Assembly (NCBI RefSeq): GCF_015548375.1
Contig: NZ_JADMWW010000001.1
Span: 159,852-223,851, forward strand
Length of the DNA: 64,000 nucleotides
Direction: 5' to 3'
Origin: Collinsella aerofaciens
GTDB taxonomy: Bacteria > Actinomycetota > Coriobacteriia > Coriobacteriales > Coriobacteriaceae
This document shows, in pieces, positions 26,489 to 35,315 of this stretch. The stretch's first letter is position 1; each line of letters opens with the position of its first letter. The notes under the pieces were generated by a model. The model had not been told where the DNA came from and did not search any database. It saw nothing but the letters and a program-made list of their open reading frames with translations. Position numbers and translations under genes: made by a program.

Positions 26489-27785
26489 CCTCACCAGCCG
26501 CCTCGCCGCATCTGAGTCCGCATCGTCCACCATCCTCGCCAAGGATCGAACGCTTTCCTGCGACACCCGCCAAACGGAACTCAACAACAACGCACTTGTG
26601 ATCGGCCCCTCGGGAGCCGGCAAGACCCGAAACGTCCTCAAGCCCAACCTGCTGCAAATGAACGCAAGCTACATCGTGCTCGACACCAAAGGCACGCTCT
26701 GTCGCGAAGTGGGACCCGTGCTGGCAGCCCACGGTTACCGCGTGCAATGTCTCAACTTCGCCGACCTCAACACCGTCCCGGCCCTTGCGCCCGGCATCGA
26801 GCGCTGCGGTTACAACCCCCTGAGGCACATTCGCCGCAAGGCGGACGGCAGGCCCAACCAGCAGGACATCCTCTCGGTGGCAAAGGCCATCTGCCCCATC
26901 GAGGACAACAACCAGCCTTTTTGGGATCATGCGGCGGCAAACCTGCTGTCGTGTCTTATCGCCTACGTCACCGAACAGCTACCCGCCGACGAGCAGACGA
27001 TCAGCTCGGTCATCAAGCTGATCGAGCACCTGCAGGACGGTGCCACGGGTCGATTGTTTGACGACCTGATCACGACCGACCCCAAAAGCTATGCCCTCTC
27101 GCTATGGCGGCGCTACGCCATTACGCAAAATGCCGAGCGCATGCACGCGAGCATCGTCGGCATCCTTGCCGAAAAGGTCATGTGTCTGGGATTCGACGGT
27201 GCGGCACAGCTCTATCGTGAGTGCCATCAGGTGGACTTCGCTTCCATGGGACACACCCCCTGCGCCCTGTTTGTAACCGTGAGCGATATTGACCGCAATC
27301 TCGATCCGCTGACCGGCCTCTTTATTTCGCAGGCGTTTATGGGCCTCATTCGTGAGGCCGATAGGCAGCCCGACGGCAGCCTGCCCGTGCCCGTGCGCTT
27401 TATGCTCGATGACTTCGCAAATCTGCAGATCCCCCAGATCGACAACGTGCTCTCGATTATCCGAAGCCGCAACATCTGGGCAACGCTGCTGCTGCAGTCG
27501 ACCAACCAGCTCGATGCGCTCTATGGCGAGGCACGCGCACGCTCCATCATGGGCAACTGCGACACGCATCTGGTGCTGGCGTTCCAGGATCCCGAGAGTG
27601 CCCGGGTGTTTTCCGACCGCGCCGACGCGCTGCCCAGCACGCTCATGGCGACGCCGATCGATCGCTCGTGGCTCTTTGTACGCGGTCGCACTCCCGAACA
27701 GGTCGAGCGCTTTAGGCTCGAAGACCATCCGCTCTACGGGGAGCTGCCCGAGGCGCAGCGAGGCCATGCGGAGGCCGAGATCTAG
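26481..27785 (+). CDS. Soluble VirD4/TraG-type ATPase of the island
   Basis: The 434-residue P-loop ATPase has Walker A GPSGAGKTRNVLKPNLLQ (about 40), YIVLDTKG, CGYNPLRHIR, FWDHAAANLL, the Walker B segment RFMLDDFANLQIPQ and LLLQSTNQLDALYG, in the order found in type IV coupling proteins of conjugative elements. It lacks the usual N-terminal membrane helices, so it should be cytoplasmic. No relaxase or secretion gene is nearby. The ATG lies inside the protease end (ATGTCTAA overlap) with AAGGAGG upstream, so the two are made together. Confidence 0.85.
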   Translation: MSNLTSRLAASESASSTILAKDRTLSCDTRQTELNNNALVIGPSGAGKTRNVLKPNLLQMNASYIVLDTKGTLCREVGPVLAAHGYRVQCLNFADLNTVPALAPGIERCGYNPLRHIRRKADGRPNQQDILSVAKAICPIEDNNQPFWDHAAANLLSCLIAYVTEQLPADEQTISSVIKLIEHLQDGATGRLFDDLITTDPKSYALSLWRRYAITQNAERMHASIVGILAEKVMCLGFDGAAQLYRECHQVDFASMGHTPCALFVTVSDIDRNLDPLTGLFISQAFMGLIREADRQPDGSLPVPVRFMLDDFANLQIPQIDNVLSIIRSRNIWATLLLQSTNQLDALYGEARARSIMGNCDTHLVLAFQDPESARVFSDRADALPSTLMATPIDRSWLFVRGRTPEQVERFRLEDHPLYGELPEAQRGHAEAEI

Positions 27786-27860
27786 GCGCAGGGTTCTCGC
27801 AGCGCGCGACGCCCCGGCGATGTTCCACAAAGGCCGTGCGCCCCGGGACCACGGCAAAAG

Positions 27861-27967
27861 CAAAGGGGCCCGCATCCGATAGGATACGGGCCCCTGACTA
27901 TAAGGCGCGATACGTTAACAGCAGCGACTACTTGCGATGCGCGCGATAGAACTCGATGAGCGCCTGG
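27861..27967 (-). repeat. Right boundary repeat: intact pgi 3' end plus terminator
   Basis: This is the counterpart of 24358-24461. It holds the last codons of intact pgi, a CAGCAGC spacer and the terminator AGGGGCCCGCATC/GATACGGGCCCCT (27863-27895). It terminates pgi on the minus strand and probably the island operon on the plus strand. Confidence 0.75.
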
Positions 27968-29622
27968 GTCGAAGCGTCCTGCTCGGCCTTGGCGGCGTCG
28001 TCGTGGAAGGCCGGGGTGATCTGCTTGGCAAGCTGCTTGCCCAGCTCGACGCCCCACTGGTCGTAGGAGTCGATGCCCCAGACCGTGCCCTCGACAAACG
28101 TAATGTGCTCGTACAGGGCGATGAGCTCGCCGAGCGCGAACGGGGTCAACGTGTCGCCGAAGATCGAGGTCGTCGGGCGGTTGCCCTCAAAGCAGCGGGC
28201 CGGGACGATCTGCTCGGGCGTGCCCTCGGCGCGCACCTCGTCGGCCGTCTTGCCAAAGGCGAGCGCCTTGGTCTGGGCCAGGAAGTTGCCCAGGAACAGC
28301 TCGTGCACGTCCTGACCGCTGTCGGTCGCAGGGTTGGCAGTGTTGGCGAAAGCGATAAAGTCGGCCGGAACCACCACAGTGCCCTGGTGCAGCAGCTGGT
28401 AGAAGGCGTGCTGGCCGTTGGTGCCGGGCTCGCCCCAGAAGATCTCACCGGTATCGGAGGTCACGGCGCTGCCGTCCCAGCGGACGTGCTTGCCGTTGGA
28501 CTCCATGGTGAGCTGCTGCAGGTAGGCCGGGAAACGGTGCAGGTACTGGCAGTACGGCAGCACGGCGTGGCTCTTGGAACCGAAGAAGTTGACGTACCAG
28601 ACGTTGAGCAGGCCCATCAGCGCGACGGCATTGTTCTCGAGCGGCGTGTTGCAGAAGTACTCGTCGATGGCGTGGAAGCCCTCGAGGAACTGTTGGAAGC
28701 GCTCGGGGCCGAGCACGACGATCAGCGACAGGCCCACGGCGGAGTCAACGGAATAGCGGCCGCCAACCCAGCTCCAGAAACCGAAGGCGTTGGCGGGGTC
28801 GATACCGAAGGCCTCGACCTTCTCGAGTGCGGTGGAGACGGCGACGAAGTGCTTTGCCACGGCCTCGGCGTTCTGCTCATCGGAGCCGTCGATGGCGCCC
28901 TGAGCCTTGAGCTGCTCGAGCATCCAGGTCTTGACTTCGCGGGCGTTGGTGAGGGTCTCGAGCGTGGTGAAGGTCTTGGAGACGATGATCACGAGCGTGG
29001 TCTCGGGATCCAGGCCCTTGAGCTTCTCGGCCTGATCGTTGGGATCGATGTTGGAGATGTAGCGGCAGTCGATACCGGCGTCGGCATAGGGACGCAGGGC
29101 CTCGTAGGCCATGACCGGGCCCAGATCGGAGCCGCCGATGCCGATGGACACCAGGTGCTCGATCTTCTTGCCGGTAACGCCCTTCCACTCACCGGAGCGC
29201 ACGCGCTCGGCGAAGGCATACATGCGATCGAGGACCTGGTGCACGTCGGCGACGACGTCCTGGCCGTCGACGATGAGCTGGCCCTTCTCGCTTGCCGGGC
29301 GGCGCAGCGCGGTGTGCAGGACAGCGCGGTCCTCGGTGGTGTTGATGTGCTCGCCAGAGAACATGGCGTCGCGGCGCTCCTCGAGCTTCACCTCGCGAGC
29401 AAGATCGCACAGCAGCTTGACGGTCTCATCGGTCACCAGGTTCTTCGACAGATCGAAGTGCAGGTCACCGGCGTCAAAGCTCAGCTTGTTCACGCGGTCG
29501 GCGTCAGCAGCGAACCAGGCCTTGAGGTCGATACCTTCGGCCTCGAGCTTCTCCTGATGGGCCTCGAGTGCCTTCCAAGCGGCAGTCGACGTAGCATCGA
29601 TAGGTGCGGCAACAGTTGCCAT
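27928..29622 (-). CDS. pgi: Glucose-6-phosphate isomerase
   Basis: The 564-residue enzyme of the long bacterial type has [49 protein letters not shown], the late catalytic segment ESNGKHV and [16 protein letters not shown], and a [12 protein letters not shown]-terminal signature. It interconverts glucose and fructose 6-phosphates in glycolysis. The start at 29622 has GAGGAGG 7 bases before. The 3' end is the integration point of the adjacent island. The gene itself is intact. Confidence 0.96.
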   Translation of the reverse strand: MATVAAPIDATSTAAWKALEAHQEKLEAEGIDLKAWFAADADRVNKLSFDAGDLHFDLSKNLVTDETVKLLCDLAREVKLEERRDAMFSGEHINTTEDRAVLHTALRRPASEKGQLIVDGQDVVADVHQVLDRMYAFAERVRSGEWKGVTGKKIEHLVSIGIGGSDLGPVMAYEALRPYADAGIDCRYISNIDPNDQAEKLKGLDPETTLVIIVSKTFTTLETLTNAREVKTWMLEQLKAQGAIDGSDEQNAEAVAKHFVAVSTALEKVEAFGIDPANAFGFWSWVGGRYSVDSAVGLSLIVVLGPERFQQFLEGFHAIDEYFCNTPLENNAVALMGLLNVWYVNFFGSKSHAVLPYCQYLHRFPAYLQQLTMESNGKHVRWDGSAVTSDTGEIFWGEPGTNGQHAFYQLLHQGTVVVPADFIAFANTANPATDSGQDVHELFLGNFLAQTKALAFGKTADEVRAEGTPEQIVPARCFEGNRPTTSIFGDTLTPFALGELIALYEHITFVEGTVWGIDSYDQWGVELGKQLAKQITPAFHDDAAKAEQDASTQALIEFYRAHRK

Positions 29623-29821
29623 AGAGTCCTCCTCAGCATACGGGCGCACGCCTCCATGCGCCCGGACATTCAGATGCCACTATTCTAGCGCAGGTCAAGA
29701 CTACAATCAGCGAGCGTTGCCAATCGGCCCCCAAACGGCAACCGATCAAAAAGAGACAGGCTTATTTTGGCAGGTCAAACGCTTTACCAACCAAAAATAA
29801 CCCATCCCTTTATGGCAAATA

Positions 29822-30397
29822 TTAGGCCACGGCGCAGACGCTACCGAGCAACTCACGCAGAGGAGACCCGATGCCCTCCAGCAGTTCGGGCGCGATAATG
29901 GCAAAAACGGGAACCTCGCCGGTGCCCACGACAGCAGGCACCTTGCCCTCCGAGACAATGCATCCATAAGGGACAAAACCATCTTCGCCGGCATCGAGCG
30001 CCGCCATGCGACGCGCGAGTTCGCGCGCAAAGCCGGCAGCATCGGCATCGCCAATCGCCAGGACAAAGTCCACGCCTTCGTCGGTCGCCAGGGCCACGGC
30101 TTCGTCGACCAGTTCGTCTCCCCCGTCGCCCTCAAACGAGCCGCAGCGGAAAAGCACACGCTCGAGTAGGGCTCGAGCGAGCGAACCAAGTGCCGCCGAG
30201 ACAAGCTCATCGCGCGTATGCTTGTCACCGCCCAACACGACCAGTGCCTTGGTGCCAGCGTAGTGGGCAACCAATCGCCCGCACCAGCGAGCCACATCCC
30301 CATCCGCAACCAAGCGCGTCGGCATACCAAACCCATAATTGACCATCTTTCCCACAACCCTTCCGTGCGCATAGGCGGTATCAATCGTTAGGCTCAT
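29822..30397 (-). CDS. Fe-ADH-like protein reduced to the N-terminal domain
   Basis: This protein of about 191 residues resembles the first half of iron-type alcohol dehydrogenases of the YqhD/BdhA kind: VNYGFGMPTRLVADGDV, ALVVLGGDKHTRD, and DEGVDFVLAIGDADAAGFAR where the family has a GGGS-type nucleotide loop. The loop is altered and the whole C-terminal iron-binding domain with its histidines is absent. No downstream remnant is visible before pgi. Oxidoreductase activity seems unlikely. It may be a diverged binding protein. The start is uncertain: an ATG at 30346 fits family alignment better than 30397. Confidence 0.6.
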   Translation of the reverse strand: MSLTIDTAYAHGRVVGKMVNYGFGMPTRLVADGDVARWCGRLVAHYAGTKALVVLGGDKHTRDELVSAALGSLARALLERVLFRCGSFEGDGGDELVDEAVALATDEGVDFVLAIGDADAAGFARELARRMAALDAGEDGFVPYGCIVSEGKVPAVVGTGEVPVFAIIAPELLEGIGSPLRELLGSVCAVA

Positions 30398-30495
30398 GCT
30401 ACGAAGCAAGGTTTTCCGAGCTGTTTCGCACTCTTTAGAGCTGCGTTAAAACCCGATGCAGTTGCACGACTATACCTGGCAAAAAGGAACAGGTT

Positions 30496-30555
30496 TTGAC
30501 GATGTCCGGACGAGCGGGTATTATCGAACAGATATTCGATAAGAACATGTGTTTG
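30496..30555 (+). promoter_or_regulatory. SOS promoter: sigma-70 hexamers with LexA-like boxes
   Basis: TTGACG (30496-30501) and TATTAT (30519-30524) have a 17-base spacer. Immediately after the -10 is CGAACAGATATTCG (30525-30538), one mismatch from the Firmicutes/Actinobacteria LexA consensus CGAACRNRYGTTYG. It sits within the perfect 8-bp arms TTATCGAA/TTCGATAA. A weaker AGAACATGTGTTTG follows (30542-30555). It precedes a Y-family polymerase gene, a classic SOS target. Confidence 0.8.
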
Positions 30556-30569
30556 ATGGGGGGACACGG

Positions 30570-32075
30570 ATGGCGCACGAGCAGCACACCTATATCTGCA
30601 TCGACCTCAAGACGTTTTATGCCAGCGTCGAGTGCGTCGACCGTGGGCTCGATCCGCTCACCACCAACCTAGTCGTTGCCGACGAATCGCGCGGACGCAC
30701 GACCATCTGCCTCGCCATCACGCAGGCCATGAAGGACTTAGGTATTCACAACCGCTGCCGCCTATTCGAGATTCCCGACGGCATCGACTACATCAAGGCC
30801 GTACCGCGCATGCAGCACTACATGGAGGTGTCGGCGCAGATCTACGGTATCTACCTGGAATACGTCAGTCCGCAAGACGTTCACGTCTACTCAATTGACG
30901 AGTGCTTTATCGACGTGACACCCTATCTGGACCTCTATCACACCGACGCGGAAGGCTTCGCCTGCATGTTGCGCGACGAGGTCCTGGCGCGCACCGGCAT
31001 CACGGCGACGGTCGGCATCGGCCCCAACCTATTCCAGGCCAAAGTTGCACTCGATATCACCGCCAAGCACGTACCCAGCCGCATCGGCATACTCGACGAT
31101 GAGACCTTTCGCAAGGAAATCTGGCCCCATCGTCCCATCACCGATATCTGGGGCATCGGCCCCGGCGTGGCAGCACGACTCGAAAAATACGGCGTCTACG
31201 ATCTGATGGGCGTCGCGGCGCTCGACGAAAACCTGCTTTACGACGAGCTCGGCGTCAATGCCGAGTATCTCATCGACCACGCCTTCGGACGCGAGCCGAC
31301 AACCATCGCCGATATCCAAGCCTATCGCCCGCAAGCAACTTCGACCACCACAGGACAGGTGCTCTCGAAGGGCTATGCCTACGAGCAGGCCTACACCGTC
31401 TTGCGCGAGATGGTCGACAACGCCGTGTTGGACTTGATCGATAAGCACGTGGTCTGCGACAGCATCTCGCTCTTTGTGGGCTACGCGAGCGAGCGCGCCG
31501 ACATACGCAGGCTTGATGCCAGCGGTACTGCACAATATGTGGACGGATGCGGACACCTGCGCTCGAGTACGTCGAGCATCGAACCCACCGCAACCGCCGG
31601 CCCCGAGCTCGCGCCCCGTGCTCCCAAGCCCGTCCAGCGCGATGACGAACGGCGCCGCCTGGTGCGCGAAGCGCAGGCAATCGATGGCATCTTTGTGGGA
31701 GAGCATGGTGGCAAACCGCGTGGTGGCTATGCCGCGCTCTTTGCGCACTCCAACGCCTCGCGCAAGCTGCCCGAGCGTACCAATTCGTTTAAGAAGATCA
31801 TGGGCTATTTCGATGAGCTCTGGGCGCAGACTGTCGATCCCAAACGACCGGTCAAGCGCATCAACCTGGGCTTTAGCAATCTTGTGCCCGAGGAATTTGC
31901 CACCATCGATCTGTTCAGCGATATCGAGACCGATGAGCGCGAGCGCGACCTGGCGCGCGCCGTCCTGGCCGTGAAAGGCAAGTACGGCAAGAACGCGCTC
32001 GTCAAGGGATTAAGCTTTACCGCCGGCGCCACCGCGCGCGAGCGCAACGATCAAGTTGGAGGACACCGTGCCTAA
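30570..32075 (+). CDS. Y-family (UmuC/DinB-type) translesion DNA polymerase
   Basis: The 501-residue polymerase has ICIDLKTFYASVECVDRGLDP (first metal Asp), the catalytic YSIDECFIDVTPYL, GIGPNLFQAKVALDI and DIWGIGPGVAARLEKYGV (helix-hairpin-helix). The little-finger region has a PERTNSFKKIM segment and a low-complexity insert near 335-365. The length and the YolD partner fit the UvrX/UmuC group of Gram-positive bacteria. It performs error-prone bypass of lesions. The start at 30570 follows a GGGGGG stretch. The LexA-like boxes upstream imply SOS control. Confidence 0.9.
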   Translation: MAHEQHTYICIDLKTFYASVECVDRGLDPLTTNLVVADESRGRTTICLAITQAMKDLGIHNRCRLFEIPDGIDYIKAVPRMQHYMEVSAQIYGIYLEYVSPQDVHVYSIDECFIDVTPYLDLYHTDAEGFACMLRDEVLARTGITATVGIGPNLFQAKVALDITAKHVPSRIGILDDETFRKEIWPHRPITDIWGIGPGVAARLEKYGVYDLMGVAALDENLLYDELGVNAEYLIDHAFGREPTTIADIQAYRPQATSTTTGQVLSKGYAYEQAYTVLREMVDNAVLDLIDKHVVCDSISLFVGYASERADIRRLDASGTAQYVDGCGHLRSSTSSIEPTATAGPELAPRAPKPVQRDDERRRLVREAQAIDGIFVGEHGGKPRGGYAALFAHSNASRKLPERTNSFKKIMGYFDELWAQTVDPKRPVKRINLGFSNLVPEEFATIDLFSDIETDERERDLARAVLAVKGKYGKNALVKGLSFTAGATARERNDQVGGHRA

Positions 32076-32493
32076 ACCCAAACAACAGCCCATGCGCCCG
32101 CCGACCGCCTTCGAGCGCCTGGCGGACCCCGAGGGCAGACGCCGCGCAGCCGACCCCAACCTCACTGCCAACGGTGCCGTGCGCGCCAACCGCGCCGCAC
32201 AGTTTATGCCCTTTGCCGCCCTCACGGGATACTACGAACTCGTGCGCAAGCAGGAAATCACCGTCGAGCAAAAACGTGAGCTCACGGAAGAAAAAGCCCT
32301 CGAGCTTTCGCAAAAGCTCGAGGGCCTCAAACGCGGCGACTTGGTGCGCGTCACCTATTACGATACGTACGGCTATCGTAGCCGCACGGGCATTCTCGAC
32401 GAAGCGTTACCCGCATTCAAGCTGCTCAAACTCAGGGATATCGCCATCAACTTCGACGATATCCAGGACATTGAGCTACGCGGACGAGCCTAG
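32068..32493 (+). CDS. YolD-like protein
   Basis: The 141-residue protein contains RAAQFMPFAALTGYYEL, the signature start of YolD domains, then KQEITVEQKRELTEE and a C-terminal beta-rich half (RVTYYDTYGYRSRTGIL, DDIQDIEL). YolD proteins are encoded next to Y-family polymerases and are thought to modulate them. The GTG start at 32068 with GGAGG overlaps the polymerase end by 8 bases. Its stop overlaps the stop of the convergent surface-protein gene in a CTAG. Confidence 0.88.
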   Translation: MPKPKQQPMRPPTAFERLADPEGRRRAADPNLTANGAVRANRAAQFMPFAALTGYYELVRKQEITVEQKRELTEEKALELSQKLEGLKRGDLVRVTYYDTYGYRSRTGILDEALPAFKLLKLRDIAINFDDIQDIELRGRA

Positions 32494-33395
32494 CGACGAG
32501 AACGCTTGCGCAAGACGAGAGCAATGCCAAGCACTGCGGCAGCTGCAACCAGCAATCCCAAGACCAGCGTGAGGGTCGAGTCGCCAGCGCGAGGCAGCGA
32601 GCCGTCCTTCGGAGTCTTCTTAGCGGTCGTCGTGACGGTGGTCGTGGTGCTGCTCGACTGGTCGTTGCCACCCGTCTGGCTGCCGCCAGGCTGATCGCCG
32701 CCACCCGGCTGCGAAGGATCGGTGGGTTCCGTCGGATCCGGAGTACCGGGATCAACCGGATTCTCCGAATTCTCCTTGCGCTGGATCCAGACCTGGCAAC
32801 CATAGAACGGGTTGGCGGTACCAAGGCACAGACCCTGGTTGGTCACCGCAAAGGTGCGCAGACCATGGTTATACGGATCGTTAAAGCCATTGGTCGTCAG
32901 CGTCGTAAAGTTCACGCCGTCCTCGGTCACATACATATCAAAGCCGCGCTCGGCATCGCGCAGGTAACACATGCACGTAAGGACACTCTGCAACTTCTTG
33001 AGGTTCTCCTCGCTCAGCAGCTTATCGAGCGCATCCTGAATATCGCTCGGCAGCTCGGTGCCATAGGCATCCTCGTACTGCTGCTTAAGGCTCTCATAGC
33101 TATCGAGCATGTCCTGATACTGGTCGGCAAAGGACTTGAAGTACGCGATCTCGCCATCGATCTTCTGGACATAAGCGGCGTCGTCCTCAAAGTCCTGGGA
33201 CATCGTCGCGGCCTGATCGCAAAGACCGCCCGCGGCATCCTCCAGCGCATCGCTCAGATCGCCAAAGCCCTTAGCAACCTCGGTCTTCTCGTCATCGACA
33301 TCGACGGCCTTGTTTGAATCATCAACCTCAGCAGCTTCGTTCGAATCATCGACCTCGACGGCCTCGTTTGAATCATCGTCCGCAAGCGTGTTCAC
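32490..33395 (-). pseudogene. C-terminal part of a frameshifted cell-wall surface protein
   Basis: This 301-codon frame has repeats (VDDSNEAVE, VDDSNEAAE, VDDSNKAVD), a coiled-coil-like region, then FDMYVTEDGVNF and FYGCQVWIQR. It ends with a Pro/Gly/Ser/Thr linker and an anchor: LPRAGD, a hydrophobic helix (TLVLGLLVAAAAVLGIALVL) and RKRSRR. It has no start signal. The same frame is open upstream to about 33485, reading WDSQVQRLRDLLNHLLDKK. It therefore continues the gene at 33451-35043 after a one-base shift. The LPxTG-like motif implies sortase attachment. Confidence 0.8.
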
Positions 33396-33450
33396 GGGAA
33401 CGATGGGGTCGTCAGGCGATTTCTTGTCGAGCAGGTGATTGAGCAGGTCC

Positions 33451-35043
33451 CTAAGGCGCTGAACCTGAGAGTCCCACTTCCTCGGGCGTCATATCGATAA
33501 TGTCGCCATTGGAGAACTGGCCGATCGGCTCAAGCAGGCTCGCGGTATCAAAGGTACCGATATACAGCTTGCCGTCGAACTTCTGCATGCGCCAAATGTA
33601 CTGGTTCTCGTTTCGGCCAAAGCCCGAAGTCAGGCCGGAAATACCGCCCTCGGGGAACATGTCGGTGCGATCGCCAACGACGAGCTCCATGTTCTCGTCC
33701 TTGTCCATGCGATAGATGTTAACCGACTGCTCAAGATTGGCATTCACAAACGAGCAGTCAACGCCACCCATGCTGCTCTTGCCGCCCTCTTCGGTGTTGG
33801 ATTTGTTGAACAGGATGCGCTCGAGGGCAATCTCCTCGTCGTTGTATTCACCGATATAGAGGTAGTCGTTGTAGACGATGAGGTTGGCAGCGCCAGAACG
33901 GGTACGGGCAGGATCGATGCCAAAGCAGTACTTTGCACCGTCCGTCTTCTGATCGCCGACAATGGGAGTCCACGAATAGCTGCCGTCGGCATTCTTGTCG
34001 CCACGGACCATGGCAAACGACTGCATGGAATTATCATCGGGAGCGTTCTCGGGCGTACCGGTGCAGATGGTCGCATAGAGATGGCCATTGTACGAGACCA
34101 TATCCCAAATGGCGCCGCCGTAGATGCTGTCCTGATAGCGAATCGCCGGATAGCCAAACAGCGTCTCCGAGTTGGCAATCTCGGTGAAGCTGTCCTGGCC
34201 CTTCGAGGGGTCAGACGACGTCAGGATTGTCGACACAAAATTACCGTTCGCGTCTTTACCCACATTACTGATGACGAGCTGGCCATCATGGACGCACATG
34301 CCGCGGATACCGGTAGAAATGCCCTGCTTGTAGGCAGCACCGTAATCCTGCATGCTCGAAAGGCCCTGATAGACAACTTTGTACTCATCCGTCTTAGGAT
34401 CGATCTCGTATACAGCAGGCAGGCCGCCTTTGCCGTCATTGGTCCTGACGCTGCCGCAGAAATAGAGCTTACCCTTATAGCTCACGGCATTGCGGAACAA
34501 AGGAGCGACGCCGTTGAGCGATTCAGAGAGTAGCAGCTTGGTCTCACCGGTCTTGGTATTGATCTTGACCAAGATGCCGCCGCTGTCCTTGTCGGCCGTG
34601 CCGTCCTCCTTCTGCTGTCCATAGAAGAAGGTACCGTTAAACATGGCCTCCAGCGTCAGGCGCATGGTTTCGACATCAAAGGAATCGCCCAGCGTGCTGT
34701 TCATGAGCGTCAGCGTGTTGCCCATCGCCGCATAGCAGGTGCCCACATAAAGCCAGTCACCATAGCTCGCAGCCGCCCAAGTGTAGCTCTGGCCGCGATC
34801 GCCTTCGTTGTTGGCCGTATTACCATCGGCGCCCGGAACGGCAACGGCACCGTTACCCTGGTAGTCGACGATGCCATCCGGCTGCGACGTTCCTACCGTA
34901 GGATGCGAGAGCTTCTCAAAGGAATACCCATTTCCCGCATTGTAGGTAACGGCACCCGATGCGTCTTCGGCGTGCGCCGGCAGCGGCGATACCAAGATAG
35001 CGGCAAGCGCTGCCACCAAGCCAAGTGTTCCCACTCGTCTCAT
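33451..35043 (-). CDS. N-terminal part of a frameshifted secreted surface protein
   Basis: This 530-codon frame starts with a signal peptide (RRVGTLGLVAALAAILVSPLPAHAED) and continues as a beta-propeller-like protein with repeated blades (YGDWLYVGTCYA, YKGKLYFCGSV, YNGHLYATICTG, YNDYLYIGEYND, FDGKLYIGTFD). It ends abruptly after MTPEEVGLSGSAP. Dropping one base near 33470-33476 joins it to EEWDSQVQRLRDLL in the next frame. The intact protein would be about 850 residues, exported, and wall-anchored. The ligand is unknown. The shift may be a real mutation, a sequencing error or a switch. Confidence 0.82.
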   Translation of the reverse strand: MRRVGTLGLVAALAAILVSPLPAHAEDASGAVTYNAGNGYSFEKLSHPTVGTSQPDGIVDYQGNGAVAVPGADGNTANNEGDRGQSYTWAAASYGDWLYVGTCYAAMGNTLTLMNSTLGDSFDVETMRLTLEAMFNGTFFYGQQKEDGTADKDSGGILVKINTKTGETKLLLSESLNGVAPLFRNAVSYKGKLYFCGSVRTNDGKGGLPAVYEIDPKTDEYKVVYQGLSSMQDYGAAYKQGISTGIRGMCVHDGQLVISNVGKDANGNFVSTILTSSDPSKGQDSFTEIANSETLFGYPAIRYQDSIYGGAIWDMVSYNGHLYATICTGTPENAPDDNSMQSFAMVRGDKNADGSYSWTPIVGDQKTDGAKYCFGIDPARTRSGAANLIVYNDYLYIGEYNDEEIALERILFNKSNTEEGGKSSMGGVDCSFVNANLEQSVNIYRMDKDENMELVVGDRTDMFPEGGISGLTSGFGRNENQYIWRMQKFDGKLYIGTFDTASLLEPIGQFSNGDIIDMTPEEVGLSGSAP

Positions 35044-35133
35044 AAGGTTATAGCCTCCCCTGTCCTAAAGCCCAGTTTTAGCATTCTTCATTTCTGTCCA
35101 CGGTTAATTGCAATCTGAGCACAGCAATAATCA

Positions 35134-35149
35134 GTGTATAAATATACAC
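35134..35149. promoter_or_regulatory. Perfect palindrome upstream of the surface protein
   Basis: GTGTATA-AA-TATACAC is a perfect 16-bp palindrome about 90 bases before the surface-protein start, in an AT-rich gap of 272 bases. It could be an operator. No matching regulator is adjacent. Confidence 0.35.
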
Positions 35150-35315
35150 CTGTAATTTTTTGGACGGGTTCATAGATGCTCGATTGGTAGCGAATTCCGC
35201 GCAAACCGTCACCAAACTCCACTTTTGCCGCATCTAAAGGTTATTTTTGCGCAAATTTTTGGATGCCGATAGTCACAATGGGCAGGAGGCTGGTACCCAC
35301 CGGAGAGGGCAACGC

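Noticed and set aside
24917..27785. A prophage or complete conjugative element
   Set aside because: No integrase, relaxase, portal, capsid, tail or secretion genes are present. The ClpP-like and VirD4-like genes alone do not justify either label.
27937..29688. A 583-codon plus-strand frame opposite pgi
   Set aside because: Shadow of pgi with Gly/Val/Leu-rich composition and no start signal.
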